A DNA stretch of 44,543 nucleotides from an uncultured Bacilli bacterium (GCA_934096815.1 CAKOMY010000010.1:1-44543); one strand, 5' to 3'. Positions 34,568-42,790 are shown, counted from the stretch's first letter. Translations and numbers: made by a program. Notes: a model not told the origin generated them from the sequence alone.

Positions 34568-34723
34568 ATTTTAATTTTTAGGCTTTATTAGATGAAAAGT
34601 TATAATTTCATGTTAAGGTAATAAACATTTTTACTTTTTTGAATGTTTCTGACTTTTTTATAATTAAAAATTAATTTGGAAAAAATAAATAAGTTATAAT
34701 TTAATCTATTTATTCTTGTTCGC

Positions 34724-34752
34724 TTGTTTATAAATTACACTAATTGTATAAT
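34724..34752 (+). promoter_or_regulatory. Promoter of small-peptide gene 1
   Basis: TTGTTT, 17-base spacer, perfect TATAAT. Transcription should start near 34759, just before the 5' pairing arm. Confidence 0.85.
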
Positions 34753-34828
34753 AACCAATTAAGGAACAATTAGTTGCTGGGTGTCTATCCTCACTTTTTT
34801 ATAATAAAAAGATGAGGAGGTGATGCAT

Positions 34829-34921
34829 ATGAGTAAAAGAAAATTTATTATTAAATTTCTAAGATACATATGTTTCATTATTCTGTGTATATCAATTTTG
34901 GTATACATAGTAAAAAAATAG
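34829..34921 (+). CDS. 30-residue membrane peptide 1, putative type I toxin
   Basis: The peptide is a basic start (MSKRKF), one hydrophobic helix of about 20 residues containing two cysteines, and a basic end (KK): the design of type I toxins such as TxpA, BsrG, Fst and TisB. AGGAGG lies 8 bases before the ATG. The Shine-Dalgarno is part of a hairpin: TCCTCA at 34788-34793 pairs with TGAGGA at 34813-34818, extended by T/A pairs. GTGTCTAT in the leader (34781-34788) can pair with ATAGACAC at the stop codon (34918-34925) or with the 3' arm at 34972-35005. It is too short for most gene finders. Alternatively it is a leaderless bacteriocin. Confidence 0.8.
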   Translation: MSKRKFIIKFLRYICFIILCISILVYIVKK

Positions 34922-35034
34922 ACACTTAATTACCAAGAAGGATAATTAAATGTCTTATCACAATATATAAAGGATAGACATTCAGCATAGCAAACTAAAT
35001 GTTCCTTTTTTTATTTTATGTAAGTCTTCCTTAC
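34912..35034 (-). ncRNA. Convergent antisense RNA 1, putative antitoxin
   Basis: A ~123-base minus-strand RNA is bounded by a promoter at 35041-35069 and a terminator: arms GACATTTAATTA-type at 34951-34954 outward and 34921-34934, followed by TATTTTTTT ending at the toxin stop codon. A hairpin (TATGTAAG/CTTACATA, 35018-35038 region) lies at its 5' end. It overlaps the last ~100 bases of the toxin mRNA, the arrangement of TxpA/RatA and BsrG/SR4. End points are approximate. Confidence 0.7.
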
Positions 35035-35040
35035 ATATTC

Positions 35041-35069
35041 ATAATAGCATATTTAATCCTATTCTTCAA
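35041..35069 (-). promoter_or_regulatory. Promoter of antisense RNA 1
   Basis: TTGAAG, 17-base spacer, TATTAT with TGC in front (minus strand). The -35 and most of the spacer lie outside the repeat, yet copy 2 has TTGAAA at the same distance. Confidence 0.8.
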
Positions 35070-35075
35070 GTTCGG

Positions 35076-35843
35076 TTAATTGCAATTAACTAGATTAATT
35101 GGACTATTTTTCTTAATTTTATATATAATTCTTATAAAAGATAAAAATGTTATAACACTAATAAATATCCATACATATAGTAAATATCTATAACTAAGTA
35201 AATTCATAAATTTTATATCTTTAATAATTACCATCTCTTTTAATATTAAAATTTTACTAAAAATAAAATAAATTAATATAGAAATTACATATAGTAATAA
35301 ATAATATAATATTATAAAAAATAAAGTAATTAATATAATATATTTATCATTAAATCCAAGTAATTTATATAATGATATATCTTTTTCAATATTATAAATT
35401 ATATTAATAGAAAATAAAAATATTAATATTAAAATAATTAACAAGCAAATAATAATTAAACCATTTGTAACATTTTTAGTTAGTTTATAATTATTATTCA
35501 TATCAAAATTAGATATATATACTGTTTTAAATAGATCTTTATTATTATCTTTAAATCTCATAGCATCATTATAATTTTTAAATATAATATCTATTTCATC
35601 ACTACTCATATCGTTTATAATATCTTCTATTTCATACTCATTTAAATTAATCATTTCTAAATTATAATCATCTTTAAAAGAAAATCTAACTGTTCTATAA
35701 AACTCACTATTCTTCTTTAAATCAATTTGATAATCAATCGTAAAACTAAAATTTATTAAAAATAATATCATAAAAAATAGTAACCCTAATACTATTCCAT
35801 ATTTAATAATATTATTATGAAAATAAGATTTAATAATTAACAT
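35076..35843 (-). CDS. ABC transporter FtsX-like permease, small
   Basis: A 255-residue permease with an N-terminal helix (about 15-35), an extracytoplasmic domain of ~85 residues, and three more helices in the last 130 residues (YKLLGFNDKYIILITLFF is the typical FtsX coupling region). It is the third gene of the operon, starting 1 base after the larger permease; GAGG overlaps the end of that gene. With the ATPase it would form an exporter or an immunity or regulatory complex. The final codons include a 16-bp palindrome (35075-35090). Confidence 0.85.
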   Translation of the reverse strand: MLIIKSYFHNNIIKYGIVLGLLFFMILFLINFSFTIDYQIDLKKNSEFYRTVRFSFKDDYNLEMINLNEYEIEDIINDMSSDEIDIIFKNYNDAMRFKDNNKDLFKTVYISNFDMNNNYKLTKNVTNGLIIICLLIILILIFLFSINIIYNIEKDISLYKLLGFNDKYIILITLFFIILYYLLLYVISILIYFIFSKILILKEMVIIKDIKFMNLLSYRYLLYVWIFISVITFLSFIRIIYKIKKNSPINLVNCN

Positions 35844-35844
35844 A

Positions 35845-37074
35845 TCATACCTCTTTTCTATTTAATTTTAATTTAAAAATTAACATAATTAATATACAAG
35901 TATATATCATAAACAAGATACTTCCTAAGTAGTTAATATTAATCGTTAAAATATTTGCTTCAGGAAAACCACTCATTAATTTCATAATTATACTTTTAAT
36001 TAACGGCATTAATAATAAATGAATTACAAATGACATTAAAGTAAGTATAATATATTCCAATTTAAAAATATTATTAATTATTTTATTATTATATCCAATT
36101 AACTTATAGAGATTTATATTATCATTATTTTCTTTAATAACATTTTTAATAAACAAATAAATAATTATAATTAAAAGTATTAATATCCCACCACAAATAT
36201 ATTTTAAGATATTTTGAGTTAAATTATATAAATCCATATCCAATTCATTTTCTGAAGTTGCATAATAACCTTTCTCTTTTAAAATATTTAATACTTTATT
36301 AACATTTTTATATTCATTAACAATCAAATAAGCATTATATGATAAATTTTTATCACTTAATATTTTTTGTTTATCATCTTCCCAAATAGACATTGAATTG
36401 CTAACTATCTCATTATAATCATCTTTACTAATATAACAAACATTATAATAATTTAAATCTTCTTTTATATCATAAGTACCAACTAATTTAAAACTTTTAT
36501 TATATGTTTGTTTTACCCTAGATTCTCCTTCTTTAGGATAATATTTTTGATAATAAATTACATCTAAATTATTATTAATTTTATTAGATATATCTAAAAT
36601 ATCTTTAGTATCACTTACATAGCCTAAAGGAGCAAATGAAGATGAGCAAATAATTTCTCCACTATCAAGTATTCCTCGTCCATAATCAGGATTAATATTA
36701 TAATTATTTAAATATTCATACACTACAATGTTTGGTTTAGTGTAATTGTCAAAATTAAAATCTTTATTAGAACTAAGACTTAAATTTAATGAATAATAAT
36801 CATCATAATATGCTACTATTTCTTTAATATTTAATGATTTAATATTATTTAATTCCTTTTCTTTATTCATACTATCTAATTTAAGTGATATTGTTTTTAA
36901 ATCTAAATAAGAATTGAACTGTTTATCAAAAAAATTAAATATTGAACTAGTTCCTGTAAATGTTATACTTATTAGTAAAAATAATATTAGCATAACTAGT
37001 AAATAAATTATACTTTTAAATTTATTACTTTTTATATTTAATATTGATAATTTAATTAAATCTAGGAATTTCAT
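35845..37074 (-). CDS. ABC transporter FtsX/MacB-like permease
   Basis: A 409-residue permease: one helix near the N-terminus (about 20-45), a large extracytoplasmic domain (about 50-280), and three helices at the end, including the family region YKLIGYNNKIINNIFKLEYIILT. MacB/FtsX-type permeases use the ATPase for mechanotransmission, for example in peptide or bacteriocin resistance. The ATG lies inside the ATPase gene, 23 bases before its stop codon, with GGAG at good spacing. Confidence 0.88.
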   Translation of the reverse strand: MKFLDLIKLSILNIKSNKFKSIIYLLVMLILFLLISITFTGTSSIFNFFDKQFNSYLDLKTISLKLDSMNKEKELNNIKSLNIKEIVAYYDDYYSLNLSLSSNKDFNFDNYTKPNIVVYEYLNNYNINPDYGRGILDSGEIICSSSFAPLGYVSDTKDILDISNKINNNLDVIYYQKYYPKEGESRVKQTYNKSFKLVGTYDIKEDLNYYNVCYISKDDYNEIVSNSMSIWEDDKQKILSDKNLSYNAYLIVNEYKNVNKVLNILKEKGYYATSENELDMDLYNLTQNILKYICGGILILLIIIIYLFIKNVIKENNDNINLYKLIGYNNKIINNIFKLEYIILTLMSFVIHLLLMPLIKSIIMKLMSGFPEANILTININYLGSILFMIYTCILIMLIFKLKLNRKEV

Positions 37075-37735
37075 TTAATTCTCCATCTTCCAACTCTAAA
37101 ATACAATCAGCATATTCTTTAACAATTGGATTATGACTAACAACTATCACAATTTTATTTTCTTTACTTATTTCCTTCAAAATATCAAATACCTCTTTTT
37201 CACTTTGAGAATCTAAATTTCCTGTTGGTTCATCTGCAATAATTATTTTAGGATTATTAATAAGAGCTCTAGCTATCGCTACTCTTTGTTGTTCGCCTCC
37301 AGATAACTCCTTAGGTTTATGATTAATTCTATTCCCTAAATTAAATTTTGCAAGCATGCCTTTAGCTAATTCTTTACGTTCACTTTTTTTAACATTTTTA
37401 TTTATGTATAATGGGAGCATAACATTTTCCAATGCACTTAAATTATTATTTAAATAGAATGACTGAAAAACAAAACCAATATTTTCACTTATTATTTTAG
37501 ATTTTAATTCACTATTTACATTAGTTATATCTTTATCATTTAAAAAATACTTACCATTAGTTACATTATCTAAAAGCCCTAAAATATTAACCAAGGTAGT
37601 TTTTCCGCTACCACTTCTTCCCATTATTGCATAAAATGTATTTGTTTTAAATTCAACATTTATATCTTTCAAAACAGCTATATTTTTCTTTCCTAAATTA
37701 TAATTTTTATATACATGTTCTAACCTCATTTTCAA
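37052..37735 (-). CDS. ABC transporter ATPase, MacB/LolD type
   Basis: A 227-residue ATPase. Walker A is GRSGSGKTT (39-47), the Q loop is FVFQSFYLNNNLSALENV, the signature LSGGEQQRVAIARAL is at about 143-157, Walker B is IIIADEPTGNLDSQ and the switch histidine is VSHNP. The QSF...NVMLP pattern is typical of the MacB/LolD/FtsE group that drives FtsX-like permeases. The first codon here is TTG, with AAGGA 5 bases upstream; an ATG two codons later is a possible alternative start. The whole operon is flanked by the two TA-like repeats. Confidence 0.95.
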   Translation of the reverse strand: MKMRLEHVYKNYNLGKKNIAVLKDINVEFKTNTFYAIMGRSGSGKTTLVNILGLLDNVTNGKYFLNDKDITNVNSELKSKIISENIGFVFQSFYLNNNLSALENVMLPLYINKNVKKSERKELAKGMLAKFNLGNRINHKPKELSGGEQQRVAIARALINNPKIIIADEPTGNLDSQSEKEVFDILKEISKENKIVIVVSHNPIVKEYADCILELEDGELNEIPRFN

Positions 37736-37821
37736 TATATCCTTCCATACCTATTCTACAAAAAGGATAACATATCTTATTAATAAAACCAATATGATAT
37801 TAAATATTTTCACTTGTTCGC

Positions 37822-37850
37822 TTGTTTATAAATTACACTAATTGTATAAT
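37822..37850 (+). promoter_or_regulatory. Promoter of small-peptide gene 2
   Basis: TTGTTT, 17-base spacer, TATAAT, as in copy 1. Confidence 0.85.
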
Positions 37851-37926
37851 AACCAATTAAGGAACAATTAGTTGCTGGGTGTCTATCCTCACTTTTTTAT
37901 AATAAAAAGATGAGGAGGTGATGCAT

Positions 37927-38019
37927 ATGAGTAAAAGAAAATTTATTATTAAATTTCTAAGATACATATGTTTCATTATTCTATGTATATCAATTTTGGT
38001 ATACATACTAAAAAAATAG
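37927..38019 (+). CDS. 30-residue membrane peptide 2, putative type I toxin
   Basis: Differs from peptide 1 by one residue (Val to Leu at position 28) and by one visible silent change (CTG to CTA), so the peptide sequence appears to be under selection. AGGAGG is at the same spacing and the same Shine-Dalgarno-sequestering hairpin is present. Leader GTGTCTAT (37879-37886) can again pair with ATAGACAC at the stop codon (38016-38023). Confidence 0.8.
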   Translation: MSKRKFIIKFLRYICFIILCISILVYILKK

Positions 38020-38138
38020 ACACTTAATTACCTACGAAAACTAAGTAATTAAATGTCAATACCTTAATTTATAAAGGATAGGCATTCAGCATTGCATAAC
38101 TAAATGTTCCTTTTTTATTTTATGTAAGTTTTCCTTAC
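38010..38138 (-). ncRNA. Convergent antisense RNA 2, putative antitoxin
   Basis: Promoter at 38145-38173 and terminator with arms at 38045-38057 and 38019-38031, followed by a T run at the toxin stop codon. The stem is conserved relative to copy 1, while the loop (13 bases here, about 5-7 there) differs, suggesting selection on structure. The loop difference may give each antitoxin some specificity. End points are approximate. Confidence 0.7.
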
Positions 38139-38144
38139 ATATTC

Positions 38145-38173
38145 ATAATAGCATAATCTTATAGTATTTTCAA
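38145..38173 (-). promoter_or_regulatory. Promoter of antisense RNA 2
   Basis: TTGAAA, 17-base spacer, TATTAT with TGC in front (minus strand). Confidence 0.8.
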
Positions 38174-38178
38174 CGTAA

Positions 38179-39201
38179 TTAACATCCACCAAAATCTAAA
38201 TTCTCGGTTGTACCATCTACAAATTCAACTGTTACTACGCGATTTGAAATATCATTAACATATATATCATTAAATTTTTTATCAAATTTTTTATAATCGT
38301 CTCCAAACATTGAAGATACTAATCTATTATCCGAAGATATAATTAAAATACTGCTTGGTGCATCGCAACCAGAATTAATATAAATAATTTTTCTAAAATC
38401 ATAGTTTCCAATTAATTCACTTGTTTTATAATACAAATCACCATTTGTATAAAACATTATATCCTCATATATTTTAAATATATCACCATTATCAGCAACT
38501 TTAGCATGATCATAAATATTATATATATTATCTTTTTTATTCTTTATATAAATATCATCTTGATAAACATATAAAAAATCATAAAATTCATTAGTTTCAT
38601 ATGTGTATATTAATTTATTAGACGATTCAATCTCACTAATATTGCATTCATAAATATCAGTCTTATCATTATTAATATAATATCCATAAAATGACATAAT
38701 CCATCCTGTACTGACTTGATCTCTTATTCTGTATGAAATATATTTAGCAGTTTCAAAATTACATACAATTTTACCTTTAAAATAAACCTTACCATTAGAT
38801 AATTCTACATTTAAATCTGCAATGCCTTGAAGATTTGAAAATACTTTTGAATAATTCCTATCAACTAATTCCAATTTATTATCAAATTTCACTAAAGACA
38901 TTGTTTTATAATTTTCTATATCATCATACGTATACATTTTTACACCATCTATATTTTCTTCACTTTCATAAGTATCATTTTTTAGCAAACTATTTTTATG
39001 TAAATTATTATTTTGCATTGCTGTAGTTGTTGATGATACTTGTTCACCAGTTGTAGTCGTTTGTTCTTCTTTATTTTTATGATAATCTTTCTTATAAAAA
39101 AGTAATAAAATTAAAATTATTAAACATAAGATACATATTATTATTAGGCTTATTATCTTTACTTTCTTTATTTCTTTTTTTGAATTTTCATCTTTTTCCA
39201 T
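38179..39201 (-). CDS. Membrane-anchored extracytoplasmic protein, unknown
   Basis: A 340-residue protein: a short charged start, a membrane helix at about 14-35, a Thr/Ser-rich linker (TTTTGEQVSSTTTAMQ), and a beta-rich C-terminal domain with repeated strand pairs (DDIYIKNKKDNIYNIYD, NGDLYYKTSELIGNYDF), suggestive of a propeller-like (DUF5050-type) fold. The family is not identified. The C-terminus ends with a cysteine after DFGG. The Shine-Dalgarno is distant, so the exact start is uncertain. It lies between TA module 2 and the phosphoesterase. Confidence 0.65.
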   Translation of the reverse strand: MEKDENSKKEIKKVKIISLIIICILCLIILILLLFYKKDYHKNKEEQTTTTGEQVSSTTTAMQNNNLHKNSLLKNDTYESEENIDGVKMYTYDDIENYKTMSLVKFDNKLELVDRNYSKVFSNLQGIADLNVELSNGKVYFKGKIVCNFETAKYISYRIRDQVSTGWIMSFYGYYINNDKTDIYECNISEIESSNKLIYTYETNEFYDFLYVYQDDIYIKNKKDNIYNIYDHAKVADNGDIFKIYEDIMFYTNGDLYYKTSELIGNYDFRKIIYINSGCDAPSSILIISSDNRLVSSMFGDDYKKFDKKFNDIYVNDISNRVVTVEFVDGTTENLDFGGC

Positions 39202-39266
39202 TTTCCATACTCAACACCTTTTCTATTATAAGAATAGCAAATATTTATCTTTTTGTATATATGATT

Positions 39267-40145
39267 TTACCTCATGTTAGTAAATTTTCTAATTGTATCC
39301 ATTGGTCCTTCAGAATTCAAGATTTCATTTTCTAACTTTCTTCGATTAAATTTAACTAAAACTTTTTGAACATCAAACCCTTGATTATTTCTTTTTTCTT
39401 TTAATATAACATAAGATGCTGTATCAACTGGATCGTTTCCATAAGCCATACCAACAGCTCTCAAAGTATAAAATGATGTATTTTCTCCTTTTTCAAACAT
39501 TTCAAAATGAACATGTCCTTGAAATATATAATCATAGTCAGTTACTTTCCTACCATTAAATAATGGTTCTTTTATAGCCGATAATATACCTTTTGCTTCA
39601 TCACTATTTTTATTAATACGTTTAATTATTTTTTCCATATCATGTTTTTGTCTTTGACTATTAGTATATAAAAACTGTTTATAAGCATTATAACCATCAT
39701 TATAATTTGCTTGATAAGTCCAAGTATTATATTTATTAAAATCAAATCTGCAATCATTTGCAAAATGACATAATGCGATTTTCTTTCCACCCAAACATAA
39801 ATCAATAAAATGTGGGTATAAATTTATTATTCCTATTTCATAACTATTTAAATTAGACAACGTCCATAAATAACTATCTTCTTTAGTTTTGGTAAAATAG
39901 CTTTTAAATGGTCCCGGTCCCAAGCTAAGGTAATCTTCATGATTTCCGGCTAAAGAAATAACATTATATTCATTTAATAAATCCATTATTTCCTTAGGAC
40001 TAGGTCCAACTCCAACATTATCCCCTAAAGAATATATTTCTGTTATTCCTTTATTTTTCATATCTTTTAAACATGCTGTAGTAGGTACTAACAAACTATG
40101 TGCATCTGTAATAATTCCTATACATCTACCCGTATATTCATTCAT
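39267..40145 (-). CDS. Calcineurin-like metallophosphoesterase
   Basis: A 292-residue metallophosphoesterase with the full set of metal ligands: DAH (D14, H16), GDNVG (D42), GNHE (N68, H69), CHFAND and GHVHFE near residue 210. The short YfcE/MJ0936-type is ~160-250 residues; the insertion here between GNHE and GHVH is longer. The substrate (phosphodiester or nucleotide) is unknown. Its start lies 1 base after the miaA stop, so the genes are co-transcribed. Confidence 0.88.
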   Translation of the reverse strand: MNEYTGRCIGIITDAHSLLVPTTACLKDMKNKGITEIYSLGDNVGVGPSPKEIMDLLNEYNVISLAGNHEDYLSLGPGPFKSYFTKTKEDSYLWTLSNLNSYEIGIINLYPHFIDLCLGGKKIALCHFANDCRFDFNKYNTWTYQANYNDGYNAYKQFLYTNSQRQKHDMEKIIKRINKNSDEAKGILSAIKEPLFNGRKVTDYDYIFQGHVHFEMFEKGENTSFYTLRAVGMAYGNDPVDTASYVILKEKRNNQGFDVQKVLVKFNRRKLENEILNSEGPMDTIRKFTNMR

Positions 40146-40146
40146 T

Positions 40147-41001
40147 TTATTTATTTCCTTCTAAGTATGCAATAATTTCTTTATAAGTATCATCATAACA
40201 TTTATCTAACTTAAACCATTTAACATCCATTTGATTCTTAAACCAAGTATATTGTCTTTTAGCATAATGTCTACTATTTTTCTTAATTAAATCTAAAGCT
40301 TCATCCAAACTTATTTTACCATCAAAATACATATATAATTCCTTATAACCAATACAAGTCATTACAGCCTTTGAATAAATATGCTCATTATACAACTTTC
40401 TTGCTTCTTCAATTAAGCCATCTTTAACCATTATATCTACTCGTCTATTAATTCGGTCATATAAAACATCTCTATCCAAATCAATAGCAATAAACTTAGC
40501 ATCATATAATAATTCATTACCTTTATTATCATAATCTTCTTTTTTATTAAGTGCTCTTATTAATCTCTTTCGATTATTTACGTGTATATCAAGATTAGGA
40601 TATTTTTCTTTAACTTTTTCATATAATTCTTCATTAGAAATATCATCATAAGTATCATAAGAAGTATCATCCTCAAACACATAATTATATATCCCGGCTT
40701 TAATATACAAACCAGTACCACCTACAATTATAATATTTTTATCCTTATTATTATCTAATATATTTCTTAAATCTTTTTGATAATCATAAACTGTATACAT
40801 ATCATTTTTATCTACTATATCAAATAAATAATGAGGAATTCCTTCTTTTTCTTCTTCTTTTATTTTCGCAGTTGCAATATCAAGTTCTTTATAAACTTGT
40901 AAAGAATCTGCATTAACTACTATTCCATTATATCTTTTAGCTAAATCAACACTTAATCTTGTTTTATAACTAGCCGTTGCCCCACATACTACTATAATCA
41001 T
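40147..41001 (-). CDS. miaA: tRNA dimethylallyltransferase (unusual P-loop)
   Basis: A 284-residue MiaA that adds dimethylallyl to A37 of tRNAs reading U-starting codons. NADSLQVYKELDIATAK and the YNGIVVNAD strand, IIVGGTGLYIKA, and the C-terminal YAKRQYTWFKN (tRNA binding) are all in place. The P-loop reads GATASYKT, not GPTASGKT: the proline is Ala and the last glycine before lysine is Tyr. The enzyme looks otherwise complete. It follows mutL by 1 base. Confidence 0.93.
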   Translation of the reverse strand: MIIVVCGATASYKTRLSVDLAKRYNGIVVNADSLQVYKELDIATAKIKEEEKEGIPHYLFDIVDKNDMYTVYDYQKDLRNILDNNKDKNIIIVGGTGLYIKAGIYNYVFEDDTSYDTYDDISNEELYEKVKEKYPNLDIHVNNRKRLIRALNKKEDYDNKGNELLYDAKFIAIDLDRDVLYDRINRRVDIMVKDGLIEEARKLYNEHIYSKAVMTCIGYKELYMYFDGKISLDEALDLIKKNSRHYAKRQYTWFKNQMDVKWFKLDKCYDDTYKEIIAYLEGNK

Positions 41002-41002
41002 T

Positions 41003-42787
41003 TTAATTCATTACCCTCTTAAATAATCTTTCTAATTCATATTTAGTAAATGTAATAATAGTTGGTCTTCCATGCGGACAATTATAAGGATTATCACATT
41101 TAACTAATTGATTTAATATGCTTTCAGCTTCTTCCATTGTTATTGAAGTATTTCCTTTAACACTCATCTTACAAGCACATGTAGCAGAAATATTATCAAT
41201 AAATCTTACTCTATCAAAATCTTTAGGCATTTCTAATATATAATCAATAATTCTTCGAATATTTTCTTCTTCATAACCTGAAATTAACCAAGTTGGATGA
41301 GTTTTAATAATAATCGTATTTATTCCAAAATCATCAATAACAAAACCTAAATCAGTTAATATTTTTTTATTATCTTGTAATTTTAAATAATCACTAGGAG
41401 ATAATTCAATACTTATTGGAATAAGTAAATCAGTTGTTTTAATTTTATCATCGTATAATGCATTTCTAATCTTTTCATAATTAATTCTTTCTTGAGCAGC
41501 ATGTTGATCTATTAAATACATCGCATCATCATTTTGGGCAATTATATAAGTTCCCATAACTAATCCACAAGGATAAAATTCAATCTTTTTAATTTGTTCA
41601 TTCTTTTCATTAACTTTAAAATCCATAGTTACTTGTTCTTTTTCACTTGGATTATCATTAATAGAATCATTAATAAATAAAGGAGTTTCCTCTATAACAT
41701 AATCTTCTTCACTATCATTATTAAAAGATTTATCAACTTCACTTACTGTTTGAATAGGAATATTTATTTGTTTGCTTTCTTTAACTTCTACATTTGGCAC
41801 TAATAAGCTTTTATATAAAGCATCTTTAATAGTGTTAGTTATTAAGCTAGTTAAACTATCTATCTTACTAAATTTAATATCTTGTTTAGTTGGATGAATA
41901 TTTACATCTATTAAAGTAGGATCAGTTTCAATCTTTAAAACTACCACAGGATATTTAATATCAGGTTTATATGTGTAATAAGCATCATTAATAGTTTTAT
42001 TTACCTCAGCATTTTTAACTACTCTACCATTAACTATTGTAATCATAAAATTACGATTAGACTTTAATACACATGGTTTACAAATATATCCAGAAATATC
42101 ATAATCATCATTACTAGCGTTTATCTTAACCATATTTTTACTGATATTTGCTCCAAATAATTCATGTATAACTTTAAGTAAATTATTACTACCACTTGTT
42201 TCTATTAAAGTATTCCCATTATTCATAAGTTTAAATGATACATTAGGATAACTAAGCGCTAATTTCTCTACATAATTAGATATATAACTAAGTTCTGTTA
42301 CTTCACTTTTTAAATATTTAAGTCTGGCAGGGGTATTATAAAATAAGTCTCTAACTGTAACAATAGTACCCTTTCTTAAATCACATGATGAAGTATTTTC
42401 TAACTTACCGCCATTTATTTCTAAATAAGTTCCTTCTATCCCGTCACTAGTTCTTAAACTTACTTTAGAAACAGATGCAATTGATGGAAGTGCTTCACCT
42501 CTAAATCCAAGCGAATTAATAAAGAATAAATCTTCTAATTTATATATTTTACTAGTTGCATGTCTTTTAAACGCTAAAAGAGCATCTTCATGATTCATTC
42601 CAATTCCATCATCAGTTATCATTATTTCTTTTAATCCTGAATTAATTAGTTCTATTTTAATTGATTTACTCTGAGCATCTATGGAATTTTCAACTAACTC
42701 CTTAACTACATTAGCAGCTTTCTCTACTACTTCTCCAGCCGCAATTTTATTGGATAAATCTTCATCCATTACTCTAATTTTTGTCAT
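41003..42787 (-). CDS. mutL: DNA mismatch repair protein MutL
   Basis: A 594-residue MutL. The GHKL ATPase motifs NKIAAGEVVEKAANVVKELV, DDGIGM and GFRGEALPSI are clear. The C-terminal dimerisation domain (about 400-590) has the endonuclease-type motif DQHAAQERINYE and the zinc-site CPHGRPT. MutS is not in the window. It follows yqeH by 3 bases and precedes miaA, the normal Firmicutes pair. Confidence 0.97.
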   Translation of the reverse strand: MTKIRVMDEDLSNKIAAGEVVEKAANVVKELVENSIDAQSKSIKIELINSGLKEIMITDDGIGMNHEDALLAFKRHATSKIYKLEDLFFINSLGFRGEALPSIASVSKVSLRTSDGIEGTYLEINGGKLENTSSCDLRKGTIVTVRDLFYNTPARLKYLKSEVTELSYISNYVEKLALSYPNVSFKLMNNGNTLIETSGSNNLLKVIHELFGANISKNMVKINASNDDYDISGYICKPCVLKSNRNFMITIVNGRVVKNAEVNKTINDAYYTYKPDIKYPVVVLKIETDPTLIDVNIHPTKQDIKFSKIDSLTSLITNTIKDALYKSLLVPNVEVKESKQINIPIQTVSEVDKSFNNDSEEDYVIEETPLFINDSINDNPSEKEQVTMDFKVNEKNEQIKKIEFYPCGLVMGTYIIAQNDDAMYLIDQHAAQERINYEKIRNALYDDKIKTTDLLIPISIELSPSDYLKLQDNKKILTDLGFVIDDFGINTIIIKTHPTWLISGYEEENIRRIIDYILEMPKDFDRVRFIDNISATCACKMSVKGNTSITMEEAESILNQLVKCDNPYNCPHGRPTIITFTKYELERLFKRVMN

Positions 42788-42790
42788 ATA

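Larger units (their letters stand above)
34715..35051. repeat. Direct repeat 1: type I TA-like module
   Basis: About 337 bases nearly identical to 37813-38155, in the same orientation, on the other side of the ABC operon. It holds a complete small-peptide gene and an antisense RNA gene. The ends GGAACAATTAG (34763-) and its near-complement ending in TGTTCC (-35005) form long inverted arms of about 28 and 34 bases with a few mismatches and a small bulge. The remaining 34457-34714 gap contains only the shared upstream element and AT-rich sequence. Confidence 0.9.
37813..38155. repeat. Direct repeat 2: type I TA-like module
   Basis: About 343 bases nearly identical to 34715-35051, in the same orientation. 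Differences concentrate in the loop between the two hairpin arms after the stop codon and in single positions that keep pairing (for example A to G in the 3' arm, replacing a U-A pair with a U-G pair). Long arms are at 37861-37888 and 38076-38110. Confidence 0.9.

Noticed and set aside
34545..34630. Remnant of a second SpoIVFB-like gene upstream of the SPOR-like gene
   Set aside because: The matching bases encode the same last few codons (NK stop), but the frame is closed by a stop within five codons and no protease motif follows.
34715..38155. The two direct repeats as MITEs or ends of an insertion sequence
   Set aside because: The inverted arms look like terminal repeats, but no target-site duplication is seen, the arms coincide with predicted transcript ends, and promoter, Shine-Dalgarno and peptide are conserved. 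A mobile origin is not excluded.
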